Shown piece after piece: positions 1 through 7,387 of a DNA stretch of 64,000 nt; positions within the stretch are counted from its first letter, which is position 1, and the number at the start of each line of letters is the position of its first letter. The notes under the pieces are model-generated. The model did not search any database and was not told the DNA's origin. It saw nothing but the letters and a program-made list of their open reading frames with translations. The stretch lies in the NCBI RefSeq assembly GCF_014641495.1, contig NZ_BMHV01000004.1:1-64000 (forward strand), in the 5' to 3' direction. This stretch comes from Terasakiella brassicae. Lineage in GTDB: Bacteria; Pseudomonadota; Alphaproteobacteria; Rhodospirillales; Terasakiellaceae. Both the position numbers and the translations under genes were made by a program.

Positions 1-50
1 AAAGCTACTTTGGCTTTGAAGTCGGCTGAATGGTTACGGCGTTTTGCCAT
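1..50 (-). CDS. IS3-family transposase OrfA, N-terminal fragment (runs off the window)
   Basis: Reading from the ATG at 50 down to base 1 gives MAKRRNHSADFKAKVA. The pattern of a basic start followed by a (F/Y)K-x-K-VAL-like stretch is typical of OrfA helix-turn-helix proteins of the IS3 family, which bind the IS ends and are joined to OrfB by frameshifting. A purine-rich AAAAGGA lies about 8 bases upstream of the ATG. Only about 16 codons are visible, so the subgroup and intactness of the element cannot be judged. Confidence 0.65.
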   Translation of the reverse strand, partial: MAKRRNHSADFKAKVA

Positions 51-118
51 CGGATAGTCCTTTTCAAAAACGGCTATCCCACCTTAACACCCTGTCCTGT
101 TTTTGGGGACCATCTCTA
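1..118 (-). mobile_element. IS3-family insertion sequence, one end only
   Basis: The window opens inside an insertion sequence read on the minus strand. A transposase start lies at 50, and the terminal sequence TGGTCCCCAAAAACAGGACA (read from 112 leftward) has the CCCC-AAAAA-GGACA form I associate with IS3-family (IS150-like) ends. IS3 elements usually begin with TG, which would place the tip at 112. The TAG at 118-116 that stops the interrupted zeta-like gene lies only a few bases outside, so the tip may really be at 118, with the stop supplied by the element. The other end and the target duplication are off the window. Confidence 0.7.
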
Positions 119-307
119 CTGGTCCTGCTGAGCCAAAGCTTTGCGTCCAGCAATGATATGTTTTTGGGCTTCGCTTATGTTTGTCAATGAAGCTGCGATG
201 ACATCGGGATTGACCACGGGAAGGTTGTCTTTGTTATGTCTGGCAACAATGGTTGATTTGCCGGCCCCATTTGGACCAGCAACAAGCCATAAAATAGGGG
301 CGCTCAT
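116..307 (-). pseudogene. Zeta-toxin-like kinase, truncated by the IS element
   Basis: The 63 residues begin with a strand and a P-loop (LVAGPNGAGKST, residues ~8-19) followed by VVNPDVIAASL. This is the N-terminal layout of zeta-toxin / UDP-N-acetylglucosamine kinase-like P-loop proteins, where the Asp after N-P is catalytic. Family members are usually some 190-280 residues, so about two thirds is missing. Reading stops at TAG immediately beside the IS3-family end, so the gene was almost certainly disrupted by insertion. The ATG at 307 overlaps the stop of the upstream 64-aa gene by a few bases, indicating translational coupling. The remaining fragment keeps the nucleotide-binding loop but probably not activity. 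Confidence 0.75.
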
Positions 308-498
308 GAAGATAATTCCTTCAATTTTTGAGGTCCGTTATCCGTGATCTTTACCAGATATTCTATTCCGTCCGGTTGTCGTAAAATCATCTGGTCATCA
401 GATGAACAACGATCATCTACATAAAGAACTGGCACACCACGCGATAGCATTTCATCGGGGATGGTAAAGGGGGCGGTTTCAAGGCTTTCAATATCCAT
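304..498 (-). CDS. Small protein coupled to the zeta-like kinase (possible antitoxin)
   Basis: This is a 64-residue acidic protein (starts MDIESLETAPFTIPDEML, ends with KELSS). It overlaps the start of the zeta-like gene by 4 bases and starts 4 bases after the stop of the frameshifted gene upstream, so the three form one minus-strand unit. I do not recognise the family. Its position directly ahead of a zeta-like kinase makes an antitoxin or accessory role plausible, but this is inference from context. The sequence has no signal peptide or membrane segment. Confidence 0.55.
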   Translation of the reverse strand: MDIESLETAPFTIPDEMLSRGVPVLYVDDRCSSDDQMILRQPDGIEYLVKITDNGPQKLKELSS

Positions 499-502
499 TG
501 GG

Positions 503-761
503 CTAACCCGTTTTTCGTGAAAAGTGTTCTGCTTGGGCCAGAAGGTGTTTTTCCATGTCGTAACCTTCCTGACTGTGTGAGGGGGGATAAGATGATGGCA
601 GATAAAAACCGGTTATTCCATAGCGGCTTTCTTGTGGACGCAGATTGTCAAGGGTAGGTAAATCACGCTCCTTAAGCCATCTTTCCCACGCTTCGGCTGT
701 CCTGAGTGATCAGGGAGAGCCATTGAAATTTTACGTCTTTGAAAGCGCGTTGTTCAGTCAT
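503..761 (-). pseudogene. Small gene with a probable single-base frameshift
   Basis: From the ATG at 761 the frame reads MTEQRAFKDVKFQWLSLITQD and then ends after a few unlikely residues. One base out of register, a second open stretch starts at about 700 (AEAWERWLKERDLPTLDNL...) and runs to the TAG at 505-503. The total span is 259 bases, one more than a multiple of three, as expected for one inserted base in a gene of about 86 codons. The joined protein is soluble and ends 4 bases before the 64-aa gene, so it is probably the first gene of the zeta-like module. Two separate tiny genes or a sequencing error are alternatives. I do not recognise the family. Confidence 0.45.
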
Positions 762-1062
762 ATCGCCCCCGCTTGCCCAAGGGTGGGGGCGGTTTGTGTG
801 GTCTCAAACTGGGGTGACACTTTTAGGGAAACAGGAGGAAAACCCTCCTGTCCCTGTTTTACAGTTGGGGGTGTAAGTCTTTGATACATTCTGATTTCCT
901 TTGGCAGGAAATGTAAAAAGACACTGTATTTGAATGACTTCTCCGCAATTTCTTTATTGGGATACGGAACTGGAAGATTAAAGTTTCTGATCTCGTTTTT
1001 TATTTAACCACAAGCCTCTTCGCTATTCGAAGGGGCTTTTTTTATGTGAGGAGCGTTTATCC
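762..1062. other. Non-coding spacer with hairpins
   Basis: No convincing gene is seen here. The stretch holds a GC-rich inverted repeat (GCCCCC ... GGGGGC, ~765-791), a second hairpin around ~836-855 (ACAGGAGG / CCTCCTGT) and the terminator at 1012-1043. The spacing and hairpins fit the edge of a decayed prophage or genomic island. Confidence 0.4.
1012..1043 (+). terminator. Rho-independent terminator-like hairpin
   Basis: AAGCCTCTTCG-ctatt-CGAAGGGGCTT followed by a run of T. It lies directly upstream of the ribosome binding site of the phage-like gene at 1063, so it would end any plus-strand transcription entering from the left. Confidence 0.65.
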
Positions 1063-1575
1063 ATGTGGGTACAGATTATTATGGCTGTTGTACAAATGGC
1101 GATGTCGATGAAGCAAGCATCGGACCAGCAAAAGGCTGCGCGTAAAAAAGCACAGCAACAGCTGGATGCTCAGGCAAAGCAAAGTTGGACGGAATATGAG
1201 CGTAATGAAAAGGAGCGCAAAGATCGTTTAAAAAAAGCACTGGCTCAAAAACGAGCAAAGATGGGAGCCTCAGGCCTGTCAGCTGCCGATGGCTCATCCG
1301 GAGCGATTATTCAAGGGCTACGTACGGACGCAGCAGAAGCAAGCCATGAAGAGTTTGGAGATCGTAAAGAGGCGATAGATAGTAGTGCATCCAGTATTCA
1401 AGCCAATTTGTTGGAACAATCAGATCAAAACAAACGCAAAATGTATTCACAATTGGGGTCTTCTATTGGGTCGATTGCAGGGAGTGCGATGGCGGGCGAT
1501 GATAAGAAGAAACAAGGTCAATACTCTCAGGTCGGGAGCAGTTTTGGCGGTTTTTTGGGAGGAAGTCTGTCGTAA
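1063..1575 (+). CDS. Phage virion-like coiled-coil protein (prophage remnant)
   Basis: This 170-residue protein has a hydrophobic N-terminus (VQIIMAVVQMAMSM). A long charged Gln/Lys/Glu-rich helix follows (~18-75), then a Gly/Ser-rich part with SSIGSIAGSAMAGD near 140, and the tail is GGFLGGSLS. This combination resembles the small internal-virion or ejection proteins of podovirus-like phages and alphaproteobacterial prophages. The assignment is by composition and layout, not by a signature motif. A good Shine-Dalgarno (GAGGAGCG) precedes the ATG. No other structural phage genes are nearby, so it is probably an orphan of a decayed prophage next to rpsD. Confidence 0.5.
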   Translation: MWVQIIMAVVQMAMSMKQASDQQKAARKKAQQQLDAQAKQSWTEYERNEKERKDRLKKALAQKRAKMGASGLSAADGSSGAIIQGLRTDAAEASHEEFGDRKEAIDSSASSIQANLLEQSDQNKRKMYSQLGSSIGSIAGSAMAGDDKKKQGQYSQVGSSFGGFLGGSLS

Positions 1576-1583
1576 GAATCCCT

Positions 1584-1611
1584 TTGACAAAAACGCGGAA
1601 ACCTATATATT
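1584..1611 (+). promoter_or_regulatory. Sigma70-type promoter of rpsD
   Basis: A perfect -35 TTGACA at 1584-1589 is followed after 16 bases by TATATT at 1606-1611. The leader to the rpsD start at 1710 is about 90 bases and contains a GTTGTCGTGCAAC inverted repeat, which might be a regulatory RNA element. That last point is inference. Confidence 0.6.
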
Positions 1612-1709
1612 GCGCGCCTTATCACTTTCCGGGAACGTTGGTTGTCGTGCAACCACGCCTTATGGGCCTACCGGGACAAAAAAATGGTTATAAAAGAAGG
1701 ATTTAACCT

Positions 1710-2324
1710 ATGTCTAAGCGTATTAGCGCAAAATATAAAATCGACCGCCGTCTGGGCGTAAACCTGTGGGGTCGTGCAAAATCTCCGATCAACCGCCGCG
1801 ATTCCCGTCCGGGTCAACACGGTCAACGTCGCCGTAAAGTTTCTGACTTCGGTCTGCAGTTGATGGGTAAGCAGAAGCTGAAAGGCTACTATGCGAACAT
1901 CTCTGAGAAACAGTTCCGTCGTTACTATAAAGAAGCTGTTCGTCGTGCTGGCGATACCGGCGAAAACTTGATCGGTCTGTTGGAAACGCGCCTTGATGCG
2001 ATCGTTTACCGTATGAAATTCGTACCGACTATGTTTGCGGCGCGTCAATTCGTCAGCCACGGTCATGTTCTGGTAAACGGCAAACGCGTTACCATTTCTT
2101 CTTACTTGGTAAAAGAAGGTGACACGGTTGAACTTCGCGCGAAATCCCGCGAAATCCCGATGGTTCTGGAAGCGGTTGCTTCTGGCGAACGTGACGTTCC
2201 GGAATATATCGAAGTAGACCACAAGAAAATGGTCGGCAAGTTCATCCGCGTACCGAAGCTGGAAGACGTGCCGTACCCGGTTCAAATGGAACCGAACCTG
2301 GTTGTCGAATATTACTCTCGTTAA
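1710..2324 (+). CDS. rpsD: 30S ribosomal protein S4
   Basis: The 204 residues match S4 at family length. The start is [16 protein letters not shown]. The [11 protein letters not shown] loop lies near 30-40, the S4 RNA-binding domain at ~93-155 ([11 protein letters not shown]...[16 protein letters not shown]), and the end is [10 protein letters not shown]4 nucleates 30S assembly by binding 16S rRNA and contributes to decoding fidelity. The ATG has AGAAGGA upstream. The gene stands alone between a strong promoter and a terminator, which is common in alphaproteobacteria, where rpsD is not in the alpha operon. Confidence 0.98.
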   Translation: MSKRISAKYKIDRRLGVNLWGRAKSPINRRDSRPGQHGQRRRKVSDFGLQLMGKQKLKGYYANISEKQFRRYYKEAVRRAGDTGENLIGLLETRLDAIVYRMKFVPTMFAARQFVSHGHVLVNGKRVTISSYLVKEGDTVELRAKSREIPMVLEAVASGERDVPEYIEVDHKKMVGKFIRVPKLEDVPYPVQMEPNLVVEYYSR

Positions 2325-2347
2325 TTTGTACGAGACGAAATCGAACG

Positions 2348-2381
2348 AAAAACGCTCTGTCTTTTGGACAGGGCGTTTTTT
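2348..2381 (+). terminator. rpsD terminator
   Basis: AAAACGCTCTGTC-tttt-GGACAGGGCGTTTTTTT is a strong hairpin with a T run, starting 24 bases after the rpsD stop. It argues against starting the following EAL gene upstream of it. Confidence 0.9.
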
Positions 2382-2472
2382 TATTGGCATCTTATTTTGC
2401 GTTCATTTCTTTATCTCATCTGGAATAACCTGTAGTCTAAGAAAACGTGATGATGATGTATGTGTGGGATTG

Positions 2473-3234
2473 ATGTCAAAAGAGCAGATTCAGTCTATTT
2501 GTCCGGGCAATTGCGATAATTTGACGCAATTTGCCATTACGATGGCGTTTCAACCTGTTGTTGATGTTGAAGCGCAAAACATATATGCCTATGAAGCCCT
2601 TGTACGTGGTTTAGCGGGAGAAAGCGCCGGAGAGGTGTTGGCAGGGGTCTCGGAAGATCAGATGTATGCGTTTGATCAGTGTTGCCGTGTGAAGGCGATT
2701 GAGTTGGCTGCTAAACTCGGGATGACATGTCGCTTGAATATTAATTTCATGCCGAATGCGGTTTATCATCCACGGGCCTGTTTGCAAAAAACCATTAATG
2801 CGGCAAGGGAATTCAATTTTCCTGCAGAGATGATTACATTTGAATTCACAGAAAATGAACTTGTAAGCGATCATGCGCATTTGAAGAATATCATTCTGAC
2901 CTATCAGAAAAATGGATATATGACCGCAATTGACGATTTTGGGGCAGGCTATTCCGGGTTGAACCTGCTTGCGGATTTTCAGACGGATAAGCTTAAAATC
3001 GACCGCCAAATTATTATCAATATTGATCAAGATAAACCCAGACAAGCGATCCTTGCCGGTATTTTGTTGATTGCAAAGGAGTTGGGGATTTCGGTGGTTT
3101 GTGAAGGTGTCGAAACCGTGCAGGAATATAAATATCTGAAAGAGCAAGGCATTCGTTACATGCAAGGATATTTTTTTGCACGACCAAAAATCGAGGCTTT
3201 GACCCCGGCATCAGAAATAGACTGGTTATTTTAA
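2473..3234 (+). CDS. EAL-domain cyclic-di-GMP phosphodiesterase
   Basis: This is a single-domain EAL protein of about 253 residues. Visible catalytic elements are YEALVRG (the EAL signature), LNINFMP with the metal-binding Asn, FEFTENELV, DDFGAGYSGL, KIDRQI, CEGVET and MQGYFFARP. All the usual metal and catalytic positions appear present, so hydrolysis of c-di-GMP to pGpG is expected. I start at the ATG at 2473. The open frame extends back to 2302, but that would overlap rpsD and run through its terminator. There is no sensory domain. The next gene is a PAS-GGDEF cyclase on the same strand, so the two probably form an opposing c-di-GMP pair. Confidence 0.85.
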   Translation: MSKEQIQSICPGNCDNLTQFAITMAFQPVVDVEAQNIYAYEALVRGLAGESAGEVLAGVSEDQMYAFDQCCRVKAIELAAKLGMTCRLNINFMPNAVYHPRACLQKTINAAREFNFPAEMITFEFTENELVSDHAHLKNIILTYQKNGYMTAIDDFGAGYSGLNLLADFQTDKLKIDRQIIINIDQDKPRQAILAGILLIAKELGISVVCEGVETVQEYKYLKEQGIRYMQGYFFARPKIEALTPASEIDWLF

Positions 3235-3308
3235 GAGTTTCATCTGGATTTCTTTATCATATCAGCATACGATTATAGTTTAATTATTTAAACTTTATTG
3301 ATAAACGA

Positions 3309-4310
3309 ATGACTTCCCCCTCTTTGTATCATTTGTCTAAAGAAGAATTAATCACACGCCTTGAAGCCTTACAGGCAGAATGTGATCAATTGCGTTTGAA
3401 ATCCCTGTCTCAACAAGCGGGCATGATGTTCGGTGAAGCGGTTGAGCAGATATCCGAAGCTGTTGTTATCTATGATAAAGATGGTGGATTGCTGGCTTGG
3501 AACCAAAATTTTGCGGACCTGTACGGTTATACGCCTGAGGAGCTAAAGCCCGGTGTCCATTTTTCCGAGTTGGGCCGGATTGATCTAGAACGTGGCAATG
3601 TGGCCGTTGGCGATGAATATGGTGACGGGCAGGAATATTTAAAACGCAAAGCGGAATATCGCACAAAACTGGAAGGTTCGTTTGTTGTTCGTCTAAAAGA
3701 CGGGCGTTGGATTAAAACAACGGATCGTCCAATGGGTAATGGTGGCTTTGTCAGCGTTCAAGTTGATGTGACAGAGTTGAAAAAGCTGGAAGAACGGATG
3801 CGTTACATGGCCCAGCACGACATGCTGACACAAATACCCAATCGTAATCTATTAGTGGAAAAAGGCGCGTTTGTTCTGGCAACGGCGAAACGCAGCTATG
3901 AGAAATGCGCTGTTCTTTTCATTGATATCGATGATTTCAAGACTGTAAACGACACATTCGGTCATGCCATCGGGGATGATGTGTTGCGTGAAATTGCAAA
4001 ACGTTTACACAATCGATTGCGTGAAACTGACTTGATTGCACGGGTAGGCGGTGATGAATTTATTGTTCTGCTTTCCCAACAATTTGACGACGTAACAGCA
4101 CAAAAAGTAGCAGAAGATCTGATTGATCAGATGAAGCATCCTTTTTATCTGGATGGTTGTCAGGGGACAGTTGGTGTGAGTATCGGGATTTCTTACTTTC
4201 CTGCGGATAGCGATAATTTGGACGGTTTGATCCAAAAGGCAGACACGGCAATGTATCAGGCAAAAGCGAGTGGAAAAAATAAATGGGCGGTTTTTAAATC
4301 AGAAGCATAA
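3309..4310 (+). CDS. PAS-GGDEF diguanylate cyclase
   Basis: The protein has 333 residues. A short N-terminal helix (KEELITRLEALQAECDQL) precedes a PAS domain at ~45-155 (AVVIYDKDGGLLAWNQNF, YGYTPEEL). A linker (LKKLEERMRYMAQHDMLT) follows, then a GGDEF domain at ~175-330 with an intact GGDEF signature (RVGGDEFIVLL). An RxxD inhibitory site (RETD) lies five residues before it. It should make c-di-GMP, be product-inhibited, and respond to a PAS ligand or redox state that cannot be deduced. There is no membrane segment, so it is cytoplasmic. It follows the EAL gene by 74 bases. Confidence 0.9.
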   Translation: MTSPSLYHLSKEELITRLEALQAECDQLRLKSLSQQAGMMFGEAVEQISEAVVIYDKDGGLLAWNQNFADLYGYTPEELKPGVHFSELGRIDLERGNVAVGDEYGDGQEYLKRKAEYRTKLEGSFVVRLKDGRWIKTTDRPMGNGGFVSVQVDVTELKKLEERMRYMAQHDMLTQIPNRNLLVEKGAFVLATAKRSYEKCAVLFIDIDDFKTVNDTFGHAIGDDVLREIAKRLHNRLRETDLIARVGGDEFIVLLSQQFDDVTAQKVAEDLIDQMKHPFYLDGCQGTVGVSIGISYFPADSDNLDGLIQKADTAMYQAKASGKNKWAVFKSEA

Positions 4311-4346
4311 AAAAAACCTTCGCATCCGAGATACGAAGGTTTTTTT
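4311..4346. terminator. Bidirectional terminator
   Basis: AAAAAACCTTCG-N11-CGAAGGTTTTTTT lies between the convergent GGDEF gene and grxD, with A and T runs on either side, so it can serve both strands. Confidence 0.85.
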
Positions 4347-4362
4347 ATTCAGAAAAGGTCAA

Positions 4363-4698
4363 TTAGGCAGCGACTTCGATGCCTTTGTCTTTCAACAACT
4401 GAGCCAGTTCACCGTTTTCGAACATTTCACGCACGATGTCGCACCCGCCGACAAATTCGCCGGAGACATAAAGCTGGGGAATGGTCGGCCAGCTGGAAAA
4501 TTGTTTAATGCCTTCGCGGATTTCCGGGTCAGTCAGGACATCGACGCCTTTGAACTTAACGCCCAGATGAGTCAGAACCTGAACGACAGCAGCGGAGAAA
4601 CCACACTGCGGGAACATGGGCGAGCCCTTCATAAAGAGCAATACGGGGTTATCGGCAATGTCCTGTTCGATGCGTTCAAAAACGGGATTGTCTGTCAT
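4363..4698 (-). CDS. grxD: Monothiol glutaredoxin, Grx4 family
   Basis: About 111 residues carry the monothiol active site CGFS ([11 protein letters not shown]), the glutathione-binding TIPQLYV and the GGCDIVREM motif. These proteins bind and deliver [2Fe-2S] clusters, usually with a BolA partner. I start at the ATG at 4698 ([10 protein letters not shown]) because AAGGA lies 10 bases upstream. An in-frame ATG at 4716 would add six residues and has no clear ribosome binding site. A bolA gene lies about 1 kb upstream in the same direction, with a transporter gene in between. Confidence 0.95.
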   Translation of the reverse strand: MTDNPVFERIEQDIADNPVLLFMKGSPMFPQCGFSAAVVQVLTHLGVKFKGVDVLTDPEIREGIKQFSSWPTIPQLYVSGEFVGGCDIVREMFENGELAQLLKDKGIEVAA

Positions 4699-4758
4699 GA
4701 CGTAAAATTCCTTCATAGCTGTGATCGACTAGGGATATGGCTGGCTTTCATCCATTTG

Positions 4759-5667
4759 TCAAGTTTGTGACGATTTGATTTGTCGTCTTTGATGTAGGGT
4801 ATTCACACTATATAGTGCCAAGCCGCACCAGATCAGGGCAAATGTAATCAGGTTGTGCAGGCTGAAAGGCTCCTGAAAAATAAAAACAGCCAATAAAAAC
4901 TGGCAGGTCGGGTTCACATATTGCAAAAGACCGACCGTTGAATAACGCAGTTTTCGGGCACCAAAACCAAATAAAATTAAAGGGATTGCTGTAATGGGAC
5001 CGGCGAGCATCAGCAAGAGGCTCATATCCCAGGAGCCGGTTATGAAATAAAGCGCATCCTGTTGGGATAAATAGCCCATATAGGCCAAGGCAAAGGGGGT
5101 GATCAGGGCTGTTTCCAGAAACAAACCAACCGTGGATTCGGCCGGGGCTTTTTTACGTAACATGCCATAAGTGCCAAAGGAGCAGGCAAGGATCAGGGCA
5201 ATCCACGGTAACTGACCGACAAACCATAGCTGATAGACCACACCGCATAAGGCCAGTGCAATGGCAAAAGCTTGTGTCCGGCTAAAACGCTCTGCAAAGA
5301 AAACCGCACCCAACATAACAGCAACCAGCGGCATAATGAAATAGCCCATGCTGCCTTCAAGGGCCTGTCCACTGACAACGGCATAGATGTAGAACCCCCA
5401 ATTAAGGGCGATTAACGAGGCACTGAGGGCAAAAATAATCAGCTTCCGAGGGGATCGGACTATTTGCAGGACGGCCACCCAATTTCCTGAATAGGTAATG
5501 AGAACGGCCAGAAGCAAAAAGGACCACACAATGCGGTGTGCCAAAATTTCAATGGGAGACACCACGTCCAGTGCTTTGAAATAAAGCCCGAACATGCCCC
5601 AAAACATATAAGCCGTCATTGCCGATATGACGGCAAGACGGCTATCTGATGACGATGTGACGGTCAA
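4759..5667 (-). CDS. rarD: RarD/EamA-type transporter
   Basis: This integral membrane protein of about 302 residues has ten predicted hydrophobic segments. The EamA-type start AVISAMTAYMFWGMFGLYFK and the following SPIEILAHRIVWS are typical of RarD proteins of the drug/metabolite transporter superfamily. The substrate is unknown; the historical name is chloramphenicol-sensitive protein. The frame starts at a TTG at 5667, since the first ATG is internal at residue 17. It lies 12 bases after bolA and 42 bases before the grxD start extension, so it is probably co-transcribed with both. Confidence 0.85.
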   Translation of the reverse strand: MTVTSSSDSRLAVISAMTAYMFWGMFGLYFKALDVVSPIEILAHRIVWSFLLLAVLITYSGNWVAVLQIVRSPRKLIIFALSASLIALNWGFYIYAVVSGQALEGSMGYFIMPLVAVMLGAVFFAERFSRTQAFAIALALCGVVYQLWFVGQLPWIALILACSFGTYGMLRKKAPAESTVGLFLETALITPFALAYMGYLSQQDALYFITGSWDMSLLLMLAGPITAIPLILFGFGARKLRYSTVGLLQYVNPTCQFLLAVFIFQEPFSLHNLITFALIWCGLALYSVNTLHQRRQIKSSQT

Positions 5668-5679
5668 ATCCGAAAAATC

Positions 5680-5913
5680 TTATTCAGGTGCGCTGGTTTG
5701 TAAAGCCAGTGCATGCAGGTCGCCCCCCATTTTGCCTTGCAGGGCAGCATAAACCATTTGATGTTGTTGAACACGGCTTTTACCGATGAAGGAAGGGGAA
5801 ACCACATAAGCGGCATAATGATCACCATCGCCACGCAAGTCTTCAATACGCACGTCTGCATCCGGCAGTGCTTCGCGGATCATGCCTTCAATTTCGTGTG
5901 CTTCCATAGCCAT
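5680..5913 (-). CDS. bolA: BolA-family protein
   Basis: The 77 residues have the BolA fold: an N-terminal helix (EIEGMIREALPDADVRIED), a beta strand, and the conserved FIGKSRVQQHQMVYAAL with the C-terminal His. BolA proteins pair with monothiol glutaredoxins through a shared [2Fe-2S] cluster and act in iron-sulfur trafficking and iron regulation. The ATG has GGGAGC upstream. Linkage to grxD in the same orientation supports that partnership, although rarD lies between them. Confidence 0.92.
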   Translation of the reverse strand: MAMEAHEIEGMIREALPDADVRIEDLRGDGDHYAAYVVSPSFIGKSRVQQHQMVYAALQGKMGGDLHALALQTSAPE

Positions 5914-6015
5914 GATTTAAGCTCCCATTCTCGGTTTGTAAATTCGTTCCTTAGGATATAAGTGAGCCATGTAGCAGCGTCAATCCTTTAGGCATAATTG
6001 ACGTGTTGCAAAACC

Positions 6016-6053
6016 CAATAAGAAAAGCGCCCCGTCAAATTCAGGGACGCTTT
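6016..6053 (-). terminator. ptsN terminator
   Basis: Read on the minus strand, AAAGCGtCCC and GGGgCGCTTTTC pair around a short loop and run into a T-rich stretch, 26 bases beyond the ptsN stop. Confidence 0.65.
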
Positions 6054-6078
6054 CCTTTAAAAAAACAGACCTGCACTA

Positions 6079-6546
6079 TCAGGCGGCCTGATGGCTTTCG
6101 CCTTGCTCTGTCAAAATCGCATACAGCGCTTCCGGTGTGTCCGAGCCGCGTAATTTCTCGCATGCACTGTCATCACGCAAGAGGCGGGAAACACGGGCCA
6201 AGGCCTTGAGATGGTCTGCCCCAGCCCCTTCGGGTGCCAAAAGAACAAAGATGAGATCGACAGGGTCGTCATCAATAGAGTCGAAATCGACTGGTTTTTC
6301 AATGCGCGCAAACAACCCATAAAGGCCGTCCAGCTCATTGAGCTTGCCGTGGGGGATTGCAATGCCGTTGCCGACACCTGTGGTGCCGAGGCGTTCGCGT
6401 TCCAGCAATACATCGAAGATCGCACGTTCGTTCAAGCCGGTGACGCTGCTGGCGTGTCGGGCCAACTCTTGCAGAGCCTGCTTTTTACTCGTTGCGCGCA
6501 AGCTTGCAACAACACGTTCCGGTGTCAGAATATCAGAGATTTCCAT
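6079..6546 (-). CDS. ptsN: Nitrogen-regulatory PTS protein EIIA(Ntr)
   Basis: This 155-residue EIIA fructose/Ntr-type domain contains the phospho-acceptor motif GIAIPHGKL with its His, preceded by LGTTGVGNG. PtsN takes phosphate from the EI-Ntr/NPr chain and regulates potassium transport, nitrogen responses and envelope stress. It is the last gene of the lptC-lptA-lptB-rpoN-hpf-ptsN arrangement typical of proteobacteria. It follows hpf by 45 bases and is followed by a terminator. No NPr gene is in the window. Confidence 0.95.
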   Translation of the reverse strand: MEISDILTPERVVASLRATSKKQALQELARHASSVTGLNERAIFDVLLERERLGTTGVGNGIAIPHGKLNELDGLYGLFARIEKPVDFDSIDDDPVDLIFVLLAPEGAGADHLKALARVSRLLRDDSACEKLRGSDTPEALYAILTEQGESHQAA

Positions 6547-6591
6547 AGTGTATTAATTCCGGTTCCTAAATATAGATGACGGATATCGACG

Positions 6592-7185
6592 TTAGCTGTT
6601 TTGCGGGTCGATCCAGCCGATGTTACCGTCTTCACGACGATATACCACATTTACGCTACCATTTGCACTGTTTCTAAAAACAAGTACGGGTAAATCGGCA
6701 AGGTCCATTCGCATGACAGCATCAGCAACGGCCAGTTTGTGGATTTTTTTGTCCACCTCGGCCACAATAGCCGGACCGGGTGCTTCTTCTGCAATTTCTT
6801 CTTCAAAGCCGGAGAAGACGGTATATTGCGCTTCTTCGACCTGTAGTCTTTCTGTGTCGCGATGATGGTCGCGCAGGCGGCGCTTGTAACGGCGCAATTG
6901 TTTTGAGATCCGTTCAATCCCTTCGTCAACGGCTGCATAGGCATCTTCTGCCTTGCCACGCCCTTGCACGTGAATTTCTTTCCCAACGTGAACGGTAATG
7001 TCAGTTTTGAACAGGTGCTTGTCTTTTGAGACGGTGACTGTACCCTCAACTGCTTTATCGAAATACTTTTCAGTATTTGATTTCAGCGCATCTTCAATAT
7101 GTGTACGCAGGCTATCGCCAACGTCCATTTGTTTTCCTTGTACCGCAATTCTCATATCAGAATTTCCTGCTTGGTTATTGGCCAT
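6592..7185 (-). CDS. hpf: Long-form ribosome hibernation promoting factor
   Basis: The protein has 197 residues. The N-terminal S30AE domain (MRIAVQGKQMDVGDSL..., ~11-110) is followed by a linker and a C-terminal dimerisation domain (~140-195; FRNSANGSVNVVYRREDGNIGWIDP). The long form alone can drive 100S ribosome dimers. Its position between rpoN and ptsN is the conserved one. The start at 7185 fits the coding pattern, but an internal Met at residue 11 is an alternative, since some family members begin there. Confidence 0.95.
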   Translation of the reverse strand: MANNQAGNSDMRIAVQGKQMDVGDSLRTHIEDALKSNTEKYFDKAVEGTVTVSKDKHLFKTDITVHVGKEIHVQGRGKAEDAYAAVDEGIERISKQLRRYKRRLRDHHRDTERLQVEEAQYTVFSGFEEEIAEEAPGPAIVAEVDKKIHKLAVADAVMRMDLADLPVLVFRNSANGSVNVVYRREDGNIGWIDPQNS

Positions 7186-7387
7186 TTAAAACAACCGGCC
7201 CTTCAAGCGTGTCATCAATCTTTACAAACGTTACACGTTTACACAGCAATGCCAGACTGCTTGTGTGAAGGCCGGGAACTTAGTGGCAGTGTCCCTATAT
7301 GTCAACAGTATTAATATATGCCATTTATACCCCCCTCTTTTTGATGTTCATCATAAACATGTGGGAAAAGAAGAGGTGTTTGTCAAT
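7186..7387 (-). other. Spacer between rpoN and hpf
   Basis: About 200 bases without a gene. It is AT-rich and pyrimidine-rich and probably holds a promoter for hpf-ptsN. No clear sigma54 (TGGCAC-N5-TTGC) site is visible. Confidence 0.3.

Noticed and set aside
645-884. 79-codon plus-strand frame
   Set aside because: It lies antisense to the frameshifted small gene and across hairpins, with no family features.
934-981. 15-codon frame (MTSPQFLYWDTELED) in the decayed region
   Set aside because: Too short to support without homologues; could be a relic of a phage gene.
1668-2390. 240-codon minus-strand frame over rpsD
   Set aside because: Shadow of rpsD, whose protein is unmistakable.
2302-2472. 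N-terminal extension of the EAL gene back to 2302
   Set aside because: It overlaps rpsD and reads through its terminator hairpin; the ATG at 2473 gives a normal EAL protein.
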